64,000 bases of DNA from Lentibacillus daqui (GTDB taxonomy: Bacteria > Bacillota > Bacilli > Bacillales > Amphibacillaceae): positions 1,736,001 to 1,800,000 of the forward strand of contig NZ_CP114176.1 in NCBI RefSeq assembly GCF_027186265.1, read 5' to 3'. The stretch's first letter is position 1. Every line of letters begins with the position of its first letter. Shown here piece after piece: positions 44,377 to 53,503 of the stretch. A program made the position numbers and the translations under genes. A model generated the notes under the pieces. The model was not told the DNA's origin. It made no database searches and saw only the letters and a list, made by a program, of their open reading frames with translations.

Positions 44377-45681
44377 ATGAGAATGTATGATATCATTGAA
44401 AAAAAACGCGATGGTGGGGAATTAACTGAAGCAGAGATTCGTTTTTTTGTTGAGGGATATACCAAAGAAGACATTCCTGATTACCAGGTTAGTGCTCTAT
44501 TAATGGCGATTTACTATCAGGGCATGACCCCGGAGGAATGTGCTACCTTAACATCAGCAATGGTTGATTCTGGAGATAAAATCGACCTTTCTGCGATTTC
44601 CGGGATAAAGGTTGATAAACATTCCACTGGTGGTGTAGGCGATACTACCACATTAGTCCTAGCACCACTGGTTGCTTCATTAGGTGTCCCGGTTGCAAAA
44701 ATGAGTGGGCGCGGATTGGGACACACTGGCGGAACCATTGATAAACTGGAAGCTATCCCGGGATTTCATGTGGAATTGACAGGCGATGAATTTATTGAGT
44801 TGGTTAATAAGAATAAGGTGGCCGTTGTGGGACAAACCGGTAATTTAACACCTGCTGATAAAAAACTGTATAGTTTACGGGATGTGACCGCTACAGTGGA
44901 TTCTATTCCACTGATCGCCAGCTCAATCATGAGTAAAAAAATCGCCTCCGGGGCTGATGCGATCGTGTTGGATGTGAAGACGGGTGCAGGTGCCTTCATG
45001 AAGGACCTGGCAGATGCCAAGGAACTGGCGCATCAAATGGTTTCCATTGGCAATCATGTAGGCAGAAAAACGATGGCCGTCATTTCAGATATGAGTCAGC
45101 CACTTGGCAGAGCAATCGGAAATGCATTGGAGGTTCAGGAAGCCATTGAAACACTTAAAGGTAATGGACCAACAGATTTAACCGAATTATGTTTCACACT
45201 TGGCAGCCAAATGGTCGTTCTAGCCAACAAAGCAGATAATCTTGATGACGCCAGGTTAAAACTAAAGGAAAGTATCCAAACTGGTAAAGCCTTGGCACAA
45301 TTTAAAACCTTCATTGCCTCCCAAGGCGGAGACGCAAGCGTAGTGGATGACCCAACACTACTACCGGCAGCTGCCCAAAAAATCGAGTTAAAGGCGAAGA
45401 ACTCCGGCACGATTCAAAGTATTATCGCAGACGACATTGGTACGGCAGCGATGATGCTTGGGGCTGGACGGGCGACAAAAGAATCAGATATTGATCTTGC
45501 AGTAGGTCTTGTACTTCATAAAAAAGTTGGTGATAGTGTCAAGGCGGGAGAAACTTTGGTAACGATCCATGCGAATCAAGAGCAGATCGATGAGGTGAAA
45601 GAAAAATTGTATACAAGCATTACCATTGCTGAGCACCCGGCAAAAGCGCCATCTTTGATTTACGATATGATAACTGAATGA
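44377..45681 (+). CDS. pdp: Pyrimidine-nucleoside phosphorylase
   Basis: It splits uridine and thymidine to the free base and pentose 1-phosphate, the substrate of DeoB. The family signature KVDKHSTGGVGD lies at residues 78-89 and SGRGLGHTGGTIDKLE at 110-125. ATG at 44377 follows GAGGGG by five bases; the longer open frame upstream lacks family sequence. The product of 434 residues matches B. subtilis Pdp. Confidence 0.93.
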   Translation: MRMYDIIEKKRDGGELTEAEIRFFVEGYTKEDIPDYQVSALLMAIYYQGMTPEECATLTSAMVDSGDKIDLSAISGIKVDKHSTGGVGDTTTLVLAPLVASLGVPVAKMSGRGLGHTGGTIDKLEAIPGFHVELTGDEFIELVNKNKVAVVGQTGNLTPADKKLYSLRDVTATVDSIPLIASSIMSKKIASGADAIVLDVKTGAGAFMKDLADAKELAHQMVSIGNHVGRKTMAVISDMSQPLGRAIGNALEVQEAIETLKGNGPTDLTELCFTLGSQMVVLANKADNLDDARLKLKESIQTGKALAQFKTFIASQGGDASVVDDPTLLPAAAQKIELKAKNSGTIQSIIADDIGTAAMMLGAGRATKESDIDLAVGLVLHKKVGDSVKAGETLVTIHANQEQIDEVKEKLYTSITIAEHPAKAPSLIYDMITE

Positions 45682-45689
45682 TATTTCAC

Positions 45690-45729
45690 AGACAACGGGT
45701 ACATCATCCAGATGATGTGCCCGTTGTCT
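45690..45729 (+). terminator. Long hairpin after pdp
   Basis: AGACAACGGGTACATCAT pairs with ATGATGTGCCCGTTGTCT (18 pairs, one G-U) around a four-base loop. No T-run follows, so it may act as a partial terminator or mRNA stabiliser. Confidence 0.6.
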
Positions 45730-45859
45730 ATATCGGTGCTAATCTTCAATTTTTCGGTACATACCATCATTAATTACCGAAAAACAGAAGCCATTTCAAG
45801 TTATAAAAACAATGCTTCCTGTCAATCCTAGAAATATATTGACTCTTGGAGGTAAGGCT

Positions 45860-47041
45860 ATGAAAAAGAATGTTTTTTTGATTAGTATGGTTATGACTTT
45901 ATTATGGTTCTCTAGTTTGTCTGTTTTTGCCGCAGAGAAAGGAACGGATAAATCCAAGGAATCCCTTGATCTTGCTCCCGATGCAAAATCGGCTATCCTG
46001 ATTGAGCGGGATACTGGAAAAATACTATTTGATAAAAATAGCCAGGAAGAGCTTCCACCTGCGAGTATGACGAAAATAATGACCCTCCTGCTCATCATGG
46101 AAGAACTCGATCGGGGTAATTTAAAATTGGACGAAAGAATTCGAGTTAGCGAAAACGCCGCTTCCATGGGAGGATCACAAATCTTTTTGGAAGCTGGCGA
46201 GGAAATGACTGTCAATGATCTGTTAAAGGGAATCTCCATTGCTTCCGGTAATGATGCGAGTGTCGCCTTGGCAGAACGTATTGCTGGCAGTGAGGAAGCA
46301 TTTGTACAAAAAATGAATAAAAAGGTTAAGGACTTGGGTCTGAAAAATACCCATTTTAATAATTGTACCGGTTTGCCGGCTGATGACCACTACAGTACAG
46401 CACATGACATGTCAGTAATGGCCAAAGAACTATTAAAATACGAAAAGATTACTGACTATACCTCGTTATATGAAGATTACTTACGCAAAGGAACCGAGGA
46501 TGAATTCTGGCTGGTCAATACCAATAAACTAGTAAAATTTTATCCAGGTGTTGATGGATTGAAAACAGGCTATACGAATGAGGCGAAATATTGCCTGACA
46601 GCAACTGCCAAAAAGAATGATATGCGGGCGATTGCTGTTGTGATGGGGACCAAAACAACAAAAGAACGAAATGCCAACGTTACCAACATGCTGGATTACG
46701 CGTTTAACCAGTTTAGTACCAAGAAACTATTTAAAAAAGGGCAACCAATTACAACCCTGAAATTATTAAAAGCAGAAGATGGTAAGGTGGATGTTGTCGC
46801 CTCGGAATCGATCAGCACCTTGTATGAAAAGGGAAAAGAACCGAAAAATATTGCCACCTCAGTGCAAATGGATGACATAAACCTGCCATTGAAAAAAGGA
46901 GATAAGGTCGGAACGTTAGTTGTAAAAGACGGTAAAAAGGTCTTGTCAAAAACACCGTTAACCGTGAATAAAGATGTAAAACAAGCATCCTTCTTCACGT
47001 TATTTAAACGCTCTCTGGGCGAACTAACAAAATCACGCTAA
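45860..47041 (+). CDS. dacF: D-alanyl-D-alanine carboxypeptidase DacF
   Basis: A penicillin-binding protein that trims spore cortex peptide side chains. It has a signal peptide (cut after VFA, about residue 24), SxxK as SMTK (69-72), SGN (129-131) and KTG (235-237), plus the C-terminal beta-rich domain of DacF/DacA proteins. ATG at 45860 is seven bases after GGAGG. Position before spoIIAA is the standard dacF locus; SigF/SigG control is expected in the forespore but I could not define the promoter. Confidence 0.92.
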   Translation: MKKNVFLISMVMTLLWFSSLSVFAAEKGTDKSKESLDLAPDAKSAILIERDTGKILFDKNSQEELPPASMTKIMTLLLIMEELDRGNLKLDERIRVSENAASMGGSQIFLEAGEEMTVNDLLKGISIASGNDASVALAERIAGSEEAFVQKMNKKVKDLGLKNTHFNNCTGLPADDHYSTAHDMSVMAKELLKYEKITDYTSLYEDYLRKGTEDEFWLVNTNKLVKFYPGVDGLKTGYTNEAKYCLTATAKKNDMRAIAVVMGTKTTKERNANVTNMLDYAFNQFSTKKLFKKGQPITTLKLLKAEDGKVDVVASESISTLYEKGKEPKNIATSVQMDDINLPLKKGDKVGTLVVKDGKKVLSKTPLTVNKDVKQASFFTLFKRSLGELTKSR

Positions 47042-47052
47042 CCAATCAAACC

Positions 47053-47082
47053 AAGCGCAGCACCAACCGTCTGCGCTTTTGG
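47053..47082 (+). terminator. Terminator after dacF
   Basis: AAGCGCAG pairs with CTGCGCTT (47071-47078) around ten bases, followed by TT. It may only partly block read-through into spoIIA. Confidence 0.7.
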
Positions 47083-47124
47083 TGTTGTTACGACGAACCT
47101 TACTAAATGAAATTTCATTCTGTT

Positions 47125-47185
47125 TTTGTCGGTTTTTTTCTTCTTTTGTCGTCATGCAGGAATTGAGGGGCTTCATATTGAAATG
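47125..47185 (+). promoter_or_regulatory. SigH promoter and two 0A boxes of the spoIIA operon
   Basis: GCAGGAATT (47156-47164) and ATTGAAATG (47177-47185), 12 bases apart, match SigH -35 (RnAGGAwww) and -10 (RnnGAATww) boxes. Two TTTGTCG sequences (starting 47125 and 47145, exactly 20 bases apart) match seven of nine positions of the Spo0A box TTTGTCGAA and lie just upstream of the promoter, where Spo0A~P would activate it. Confidence 0.75.
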
Positions 47186-47217
47186 AAAAGGTACAACCTA
47201 TGGAGGAGGAGACACAA

Positions 47218-47571
47218 ATGAGTTTGGAGACTACATTCGATGTAAAAGAAGATGTGTTGATTGTCCGATTAGCCGGAGAACTCGATCATCATGAAACAGA
47301 GAAGCTACGTACTGCGTGGAAGGATATGTTGTATAAAAATGATGTAAAACATGTGGTACTAAATTTAGAAGCCGTATCATTTATGGACAGTTCAGGTCTG
47401 GGAGTCATTTTAGGACGGTATAAAGAGGTTCTTCAACTGGGTGGCGAAATGGTAGTCTGTTCTGTTTCGCCGGCTGTTAATCGGTTGTTTGAGATGTCCG
47501 GGATGTTTAAAATCGTTCGTTTGGAGGAGAACGAACAATATGCATTAGTTACATTGGGGGTGGCATCATGA
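47218..47571 (+). CDS. spoIIAA: Anti-sigma F factor antagonist
   Basis: SpoIIAA displaces SigF from SpoIIAB when dephosphorylated by SpoIIE in the forespore. It is a STAS protein of 117 residues, exactly the usual length, with phosphorylated S58 in FMDSSGLG. ATG at 47218 follows GGAGGAGGAG. Its stop overlaps spoIIAB by four bases. Confidence 0.95.
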   Translation: MSLETTFDVKEDVLIVRLAGELDHHETEKLRTAWKDMLYKNDVKHVVLNLEAVSFMDSSGLGVILGRYKEVLQLGGEMVVCSVSPAVNRLFEMSGMFKIVRLEENEQYALVTLGVAS

Positions 47572-48008
47572 ATAATGAAATGAATGTAGCGTTTTCCAGT
47601 ATTAGTGAAAATGAATCATTTGCCCGTGTGGCAGTGGCCGCATTTGTCACACAAATTGATCCGACAATGGATGAGCTGACGGAAATCAAAACAGTTGTAT
47701 CCGAGGCTGTAACAAATGCGATTATTCATGGGTACAATAATGAACCGGATCATCAAGTCTATATCACATGTGTATTGCGTGACGATGAATTAGAATTAAT
47801 CATCAAAGACGATGGGGTAGGGATTGGCGATATAGAAGAGGCCAGACAACCTTTATTTACCTCGAAACCTGAGCTGGAACGATCGGGCATGGGCTTTACG
47901 ATCATTGAGAATTTTATGGATTCGGTTAAAGTTATCTCGGAGGCAGGAGCAGGCACATCTGTTTACATGACGAAACAATTAACAAAAAATAAAACGGTGA
48001 GTAAGTAG
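47568..48008 (+). CDS. spoIIAB: Anti-sigma F factor and serine kinase
   Basis: SpoIIAB binds SigF and phosphorylates SpoIIAA. It is a GHKL-fold ATP-binding protein of 146 residues: N-box EAVTNAIIHGY (46-56), G1 box DDGVGIGD and a GMGFTIIENF G2 region. It starts within the spoIIAA stop (ATGA), so the antagonist and kinase are made in fixed ratio. Confidence 0.95.
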   Translation: MNNEMNVAFSSISENESFARVAVAAFVTQIDPTMDELTEIKTVVSEAVTNAIIHGYNNEPDHQVYITCVLRDDELELIIKDDGVGIGDIEEARQPLFTSKPELERSGMGFTIIENFMDSVKVISEAGAGTSVYMTKQLTKNKTVSK

Positions 48009-48019
48009 GAGACTTGCCA

Positions 48020-48775
48020 ATGGATGTAAATGTTAAGCATTTCAATCGTAAAGATGATCCTTTAACCGATGAGCAAGTAAAGGAATATATTTATAAGAGT
48101 CAACAAGGCGATCAAGATGCCAGGGATTTACTCGTAGAAAGGAATATGAAGCTTGTCTGGTCAGTTGTGCAGCGTTTTATCAATCGTGGCTATGACCCGG
48201 ATGATTTATTTCAAATTGGCAGTATTGGTTTGATCAAATCCATTGATAAATTTGATCTCTCCTATGATGTCCGGTTCTCCACGTACGCTGTTCCTATGAT
48301 CATTGGAGAAATCCAGCGGTTTATTCGCGATGATGGCAGCATAAAAGTGAGCAGGACACTTAAAGAAACTGGAAATAAAATCCGCAAGAAGAAAGATGAA
48401 CTAACCAAACGGCTGGGCAGATCCCCTACCATTCATGAAATAGCTGATGAATTGGATATCTTGGCTGAAGATGTTGTCCATGCGGAGGAAGCAGCGAAAT
48501 CACCGCATTCCATTCATGAAACGGTGTTTGAAAATGACGGGGATCCGATTACATTATTGGATCAAATCGCTGATACGGATACACGATGGTTTGACAAAAT
48601 TTCACTACAGGAGGCAATACGGGGGTTAAATGAGCGGGAACGACTTATTGTCTACTTGCGGTATTACAAGGATCAAACCCAATCTGAAGTGGCGGATCGC
48701 TTGGGAATATCGCAAGTACAAGTATCAAGATTAGAGAAAAAAATATTGCATGATATGAAGGATAAAATGGGCTGA
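48020..48775 (+). CDS. sigF: RNA polymerase sporulation sigma factor SigF
   Basis: The first forespore-specific sigma factor. All four regions are present: region 2 (LFQIGSIGLIKSIDKFD..FSTYAVPMIIGEIQRFIRDD), region 3 (GRSPTIHEIADEL) and region 4.2 helix-turn-helix (QSEVADRLGISQVQVSRLEKKIL). ATG at 48020 is eight bases after GGAG; the TTG at 48014 is too close to it. The product has 251 residues. Confidence 0.95.
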   Translation: MDVNVKHFNRKDDPLTDEQVKEYIYKSQQGDQDARDLLVERNMKLVWSVVQRFINRGYDPDDLFQIGSIGLIKSIDKFDLSYDVRFSTYAVPMIIGEIQRFIRDDGSIKVSRTLKETGNKIRKKKDELTKRLGRSPTIHEIADELDILAEDVVHAEEAAKSPHSIHETVFENDGDPITLLDQIADTDTRWFDKISLQEAIRGLNERERLIVYLRYYKDQTQSEVADRLGISQVQVSRLEKKILHDMKDKMG

Positions 48776-48795
48776 CATAGCAACAGACAAAAACC

Positions 48796-48830
48796 AAAAA
48801 GCAGATCATCACAAAGATGATCTGCTTTTT
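48796..48830. terminator. Terminator after sigF
   Basis: A 15-bp perfect stem, AAAAAGCAGATCATC with its complement, has a five-base loop and T5/A5 ends, so it can work in both directions. Confidence 0.9.
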
Positions 48831-48833
48831 GTG

Positions 48834-48863
48834 TTCATAAAAAGTGAGTTTTTGCGAATGCTA
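48834..48863 (+). promoter_or_regulatory. Candidate SigG promoter of the spoVA genes
   Basis: TTCATA (48834-48839) and AATGCTA (48857-48863), 17 bases apart, match most positions of SigG/SigF-type -35 (GHATR) and -10 (CATnnTA) boxes. SigG control of spoVA is established in Bacillus. One mismatch lies in each box. Confidence 0.5.
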
Positions 48864-48882
48864 ACCGTATGGGGTGATACAT

Positions 48883-49485
48883 ATGACAAATATCGTGTAC
48901 ATTCGCATGAAGAAAAAGATAGAAATAACTGGAATGAAGACAATCTTGTTAAAAGACATTGCTTATTTGTCTACATCCTCTCATTTCAAACAGCAAATGG
49001 AGGAAACAACCCTTTATCATATCACGAAAAAGGATCGGAATATCGTTGTTATCGATGGTTTTATCATTATTGATCATTTAAGTCAGTTATTTTCGGATTT
49101 GGAATTTCAACTTGTTGGACCACAACAGACTATCATTTGGATTACAAAAACAAAAAAAACACCATCTGTCATATTAGCATCTTTTGTCTGGATTATATTG
49201 TTTATCGGAGCAGCAATGACGATTATGAATTTTCATTACGATGTCAGCATGCAGGAAGTGCAACAAAAAATACACTATTTATTAACTGGAAAACATAGCA
49301 AGTACCCACTTTGGATACAAATACCATATTCATTTGGGCTGGGAGTCGGGATGTTGTTATTCTTTAATCACTGGTTTAAAAAACGGTTTAATGAAGAACC
49401 AAGTCCGCTCGAAATTGAACTATTTAATTATCAGCAGGATCTGAATCAATATGTCATGCATTACGAAAATAAGTTAGATGATTAG
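48883..49485 (+). CDS. spoVAA: Stage V sporulation protein AA
   Basis: A 200-residue member of the SpoVA group, which moves dipicolinic acid into the spore. It has an N-terminal soluble part and two membrane helices (about 97-118 and 145-163). ATG at 48883 follows GGGGTGAT by four bases; GTG at 48874 overlaps that site. It overlaps spoVAB by eight bases. Confidence 0.88.
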   Translation: MTNIVYIRMKKKIEITGMKTILLKDIAYLSTSSHFKQQMEETTLYHITKKDRNIVVIDGFIIIDHLSQLFSDLEFQLVGPQQTIIWITKTKKTPSVILASFVWIILFIGAAMTIMNFHYDVSMQEVQQKIHYLLTGKHSKYPLWIQIPYSFGLGVGMLLFFNHWFKKRFNEEPSPLEIELFNYQQDLNQYVMHYENKLDD

Positions 49486-49906
49486 TCATGGGTTGCAAAT
49501 TATCGCCGAGATCATTATTGGATTTGCCAGTGGTCTTGCTGTGGGCGGTGGTTTTGTTGGCTTCTTAACCGTTTTAGGTGTCATCCCCCGACTTATCCAA
49601 CTAAGTAAAACAGATCGGCTGATTCCCGCTTATAGTGCATGTATTATTGCCGGTCTTTTGTTTGGTACCTATATGTCATTTTCCGATATAGCATGGAGTG
49701 AACCTGCCATTATACTTGTAATTTTAGGTGCATTTCACGGGATTTTTAATGGGATGCTGGCAGCTGCCTTAACTGAGGTTCTTAATGTCTTTCCGATTCT
49801 ATCCAAACGGATTGGTCTGGAACCATATTTATTAGGTCTGCTTATGGCGATTGTATTTGGAAAAGTAGCCGGATCGTTGTTTCAATGGCTGATCTTTGTC
49901 AGATAA
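49478..49906 (+). CDS. spoVAB: Stage V sporulation protein AB
   Basis: A 142-residue integral membrane protein with four or five helices and glycine-rich first segment (IIGFASGLAVGGGFVGFLT), the length and pattern of SpoVAB. It starts inside the spoVAA end, so the two are coupled. The expected next genes spoVAC, spoVAD and spoVAE are not here. Confidence 0.88.
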   Translation: MISHGLQIIAEIIIGFASGLAVGGGFVGFLTVLGVIPRLIQLSKTDRLIPAYSACIIAGLLFGTYMSFSDIAWSEPAIILVILGAFHGIFNGMLAAALTEVLNVFPILSKRIGLEPYLLGLLMAIVFGKVAGSLFQWLIFVR

Positions 49907-49934
49907 AACGAGCATAGAATGGAGTGAGTCAAAC

Positions 49935-51431
49935 ATGTCGGACACGAAAAAAAATAAGAGTCCCATCTCACCGGATATTCATGAGACAGAGAAATACATG
50001 GAGAAACATGTTGGTGTCAATGTATCATTTGATGTAGGTTTTCGCGAGATCACCGTATTAAAAACTAAAATTCAGCTCTATTATTTAAATGGGATGGTTG
50101 ATTCATCCAACATTATTCAAATCTTAAAAGTGCTGATCGAAATAAATGACCGTGAAACGGAAAGGAAAAAAGTCCAGTCCATTATTGAAAATCGCTTGAT
50201 CCACCAACAGGTAGAACAGATTAAATCAATGGATGAAGCAGTAGACCAAATGTTGTCCGGGTTAATTGTGATTTTTATTGACGGCTATAGTGATGCATTT
50301 GTGATTGATGTACGTCATTATCCTGGACGAACGCCAGAGGAACCTGATACTGAACATGTGGTAAGAGGTTCACGGGATGGCTATACGGAAAATATCATTG
50401 AAAATACTTCCCTCACCAGGCGACGTATTCGCGATGAACGGCTTCGCAATAAAATGATGAGAATTGGCGAACGGTCAAAAATGGATGTTTGTGTAACTTA
50501 TTTACAGGATGTTGCCGACCCTGGTCTGGTGGATTTAATCAAAAAAGAAATCCAAAAAGTGGATATTGATGGAATGTCGATGACCGATAAAACACTGGAA
50601 GAATTTATGATTAAAAACAAGTGGAATCCGTATCCAATGGTTCGTTATACAGAACGACCGGATGTTGCTGCTCATCATTTGCTGGAAGGTCATGTTGTTG
50701 TCACTGTTGATACATCACCAAGTGTAATTATTTTTCCTACGACTTTCTTTCACCATGTACAACATGCGGAAGAGTACCGCCAGCGTCCAGCGATAGGTAC
50801 ATTTATTCGGTGGGAGCGAATGCTGGCGATTTTGGCATCTCTTTTCCTTTTGCCATTTTGGTTATTATTTGCCTTGGACCCAACGTTATTGCCTGAATCC
50901 TTATCATTCATTGGTCCAAATGAAGAAGGTACAATCCCGATTGCTGTTCAAATTATTTTAGGAATCATAGGAGTAGAATTTTTACGAATGGCTGCCATTC
51001 ATACACCTACACCGTTGGCAACATCGATGGGGTTAATCGCCGCTGTACTTATTGGGCAGATAGCGATTGATGTAGGGATGCTCAGTCCGGAAGTAATACT
51101 ATATGTATCCGTCAGTGCAATCGGTTCCTATGTTACACCAAGTTATGAGTTAAGTGTCGCCAATAATATAGTTAGAGTTCTTTTAGTGCTTGCTGTAGCA
51201 TTCTTTGGGGTGTATGGATTTGTTATTGGTATTACTGTGTTCACCCTATTCCTGGTAAGCCTGAAATCGTTGAAAACACCATATTTTTGGCCGTTTATAC
51301 CATTTAATGGGAAGGCGCTGATGCATGTTGTATTTCGAATTCCCATGCCATTTTCTGATATACGGCCAAGTATTGTCCATCCTCGCAATGCCTATCGTCA
51401 GCCGCTACCGAGGGGAAAAGTTGATGAATAA
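49935..51431 (+). CDS. spoVAF: Stage V sporulation protein AF (GerA family)
   Basis: A 498-residue protein homologous to germinant-receptor A subunits: a soluble N-terminal half (about 1-290, with RRRIRDERLRNKMMRIGERS), then about five membrane helices and the basic, proline-rich tail. ATG at 49935 is seven bases after GGAGTGA. It is the last spoVA gene here, immediately after spoVAB. Confidence 0.9.
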   Translation: MSDTKKNKSPISPDIHETEKYMEKHVGVNVSFDVGFREITVLKTKIQLYYLNGMVDSSNIIQILKVLIEINDRETERKKVQSIIENRLIHQQVEQIKSMDEAVDQMLSGLIVIFIDGYSDAFVIDVRHYPGRTPEEPDTEHVVRGSRDGYTENIIENTSLTRRRIRDERLRNKMMRIGERSKMDVCVTYLQDVADPGLVDLIKKEIQKVDIDGMSMTDKTLEEFMIKNKWNPYPMVRYTERPDVAAHHLLEGHVVVTVDTSPSVIIFPTTFFHHVQHAEEYRQRPAIGTFIRWERMLAILASLFLLPFWLLFALDPTLLPESLSFIGPNEEGTIPIAVQIILGIIGVEFLRMAAIHTPTPLATSMGLIAAVLIGQIAIDVGMLSPEVILYVSVSAIGSYVTPSYELSVANNIVRVLLVLAVAFFGVYGFVIGITVFTLFLVSLKSLKTPYFWPFIPFNGKALMHVVFRIPMPFSDIRPSIVHPRNAYRQPLPRGKVDE

Positions 51432-51447
51432 CCCGGAAATTGACATT

Positions 51448-51492
51448 GGAAATAACAATGGAAGGAAACATTTCCATTGTTATTTCCTTTTC
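51448..51492 (+). terminator. Terminator after spoVAF
   Basis: GGAAATAACAATGGAA pairs with TTCCATTGTTATTTCC (51472-51487), 16 pairs, followed by TTTTC. Confidence 0.9.
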
Positions 51493-51607
51493 ATTTTTTC
51501 TTTAATATGATAAAGTTCTTTTCATAAGTTTAACAAATGCAACTGTTTCATCTTTTTGAACAAGCACTTTGGAACGGTTTTAGTTTGGAAAGGGACGGTA
51601 ACAATAC

Positions 51608-52912
51608 ATGATAATAGATAATCATCCATTTACAACAGAACAGGGCCATTTAATGGTCGGGGGTGTTGATGCTGTTGATTTGGCAAGGCAATATGGAACC
51701 CCGTTATATGTATATGATGTTTCATTGATTCGTAACAATTGTCGAGCGTTTGTAAAGACGTTTGAACAGAAAGGGGTAAAGGCACAGGTAGCCTATGCAA
51801 GTAAAGCATTTTCCTCGATTGCCATGCTTCAGGTAGCCAAACAGGAGAATATGAGCCTTGATGTTGTTTCTGAGGGAGAGTTATATACCGCATTACGGGC
51901 TGGTTTTCCAGTGGAACGGATTCATTTGCATGGTAATAATAAAAGCAAAAACGAGATGGAAATGGCAATTAAACATGGGATTGGCTGTATCGTGGTCGAT
52001 AATTTCCATGACATTTCCTTACTTGATATACTATTAAAGAAATACAATAAAACAATGGACGTACTGATGCGTGTGACCCCGGGTATTGAAGCAAAAACAC
52101 ACCAATATATTTTGACCGGGAATGAGGATTCCAAATTTGGCTTCAGTTTGCAAAATGGACAAGTTGATCAAGCCTTTGAAAAGCTGTATTTTCATGAACA
52201 AATTCGGTTTAAAGGACTGCATTGCCACATTGGATCACAAATCACAGAAACCGATCGTTTTTTATTGGCATCCGATAAGTTGTTCGAAAAAATCAAAAAG
52301 TGGAACCAACAATACGGCTATATACCGGAAGTCTTAAACCTTGGTGGCGGCTTTGGCATCCGCTATACCGAATCAGATAACCCGATCCCATTACATTTCT
52401 ATGTAGAGCATTTGGTAGATGCAGTTCAGCGGCGTGCCACACAATTGTCGATTCCTATGCCGGAAATTTGGCTCGAACCGGGACGTGCGATTGTTGGCAA
52501 TGCTGGTATTACGTTATACACGGTTGGGGCAATGAAGCAAATCCCTGGCGTGCGGCAATATGTGTCAGTTGATGGGGGAATGACCGATAATTTGCGTCCC
52601 GCTTTATATGGAGCGAAATATGAGGGTGTCATTGCCAATAAAGCAGAGCATCAGCCAATACAAACCGTTTCTATTGCCGGCAAGTGCTGTGAGTCAGGTG
52701 ATATGCTCATATGGGATTTACCGGTCCCTGAAATAGACAATGGAGATATTCTGGCGGTCTTTTCAACGGGTGCCTATGGGTATTCCATGTCCAATAATTA
52801 TAACCGGTTTTCCAAGCCCGCTGTTGTTTTTGTTGAGAACGGTGTCGCGAAACTGGTTGTTGCCCGGGAAACCTATCAAGATGTTGTACAGTTTGATTTG
52901 TCTTATGAATAA
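51608..52912 (+). CDS. lysA: Diaminopimelate decarboxylase
   Basis: LysA makes lysine from meso-diaminopimelate. The 434-residue PLP enzyme has the Schiff-base lysine K66 in VAYASKAF, the glycine-rich PLP phosphate loop LNLGGGFGIRY, EPGRAIVG, and the CESGD motif from the other subunit at about residues 361-365. The ATG lies 14 bases after GGAAAGGG, a poor spacing, but homologues begin at the same point. No lysine riboswitch is seen before it. Confidence 0.94.
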   Translation: MIIDNHPFTTEQGHLMVGGVDAVDLARQYGTPLYVYDVSLIRNNCRAFVKTFEQKGVKAQVAYASKAFSSIAMLQVAKQENMSLDVVSEGELYTALRAGFPVERIHLHGNNKSKNEMEMAIKHGIGCIVVDNFHDISLLDILLKKYNKTMDVLMRVTPGIEAKTHQYILTGNEDSKFGFSLQNGQVDQAFEKLYFHEQIRFKGLHCHIGSQITETDRFLLASDKLFEKIKKWNQQYGYIPEVLNLGGGFGIRYTESDNPIPLHFYVEHLVDAVQRRATQLSIPMPEIWLEPGRAIVGNAGITLYTVGAMKQIPGVRQYVSVDGGMTDNLRPALYGAKYEGVIANKAEHQPIQTVSIAGKCCESGDMLIWDLPVPEIDNGDILAVFSTGAYGYSMSNNYNRFSKPAVVFVENGVAKLVVARETYQDVVQFDLSYE

Positions 52913-53030
52913 GGGCAGGCCCAGATGTCAAATTTTGCTTGAGTATCTTGCCGTTTTGCTCGTAATTCTTTTAAAAACAGAAAATACATGGTAAGATAAC
53001 ATTGATTTCAATCATAAAGGGGAATAAATA

Positions 53031-53468
53031 ATGGCTAAAAGAGGCTATATTTTGATGGAAAATGGCGATAAAATCGAATTTGAATTATATCCAAATGAAG
53101 CACCAGGAACAGTCGCAAACTTTGAAAAACTGGCAAATGAATCATTTTATGATGGTCTGACCTTTCACCGGGTAATCGATGGTTTTGTCAGCCAGGGCGG
53201 GTGTCCAAACGGAAACGGGACTGGCAATGCTGGTTATACCATCAAATGTGAAACAGAAGGAAACCCGCACCGGCATGTGGAAGGATCCTTATCAATGGCA
53301 CATGCAGGAAAAGATACCGGGAGCTGTCAATTTTTCATTGTCCACGAGGCTCAACCGCACTTGGACGGTGTTCATACCGTTTTTGGACAAGTAACATCTG
53401 GTGTGGAACATGCCAAAGCAATGCACAACGGGGATGTAATGAAGGAAGTTAAAGTTTTTGACGAATAA
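53031..53468 (+). CDS. ppiB: Peptidyl-prolyl cis-trans isomerase B (cyclophilin)
   Basis: A 145-residue cytoplasmic cyclophilin that helps protein folding. Active-site R47, F52 and Q55 are seen in FHRVIDGFVSQGG, and GSCQFFI and HLDGVHTVFGQV complete the site. AAAGGGG precedes the ATG. The lysA-ppiB order is as in B. subtilis. Confidence 0.94.
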   Translation: MAKRGYILMENGDKIEFELYPNEAPGTVANFEKLANESFYDGLTFHRVIDGFVSQGGCPNGNGTGNAGYTIKCETEGNPHRHVEGSLSMAHAGKDTGSCQFFIVHEAQPHLDGVHTVFGQVTSGVEHAKAMHNGDVMKEVKVFDE

Positions 53469-53503
53469 GCATTACCTCATGTGAATGCACTGGGATGTGT
53501 GGT

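Noticed and set aside
51432..51607. Lysine riboswitch before lysA
   Set aside because: The interval is too short and contains only the spoVAF terminator; no L-box core sequence is present.
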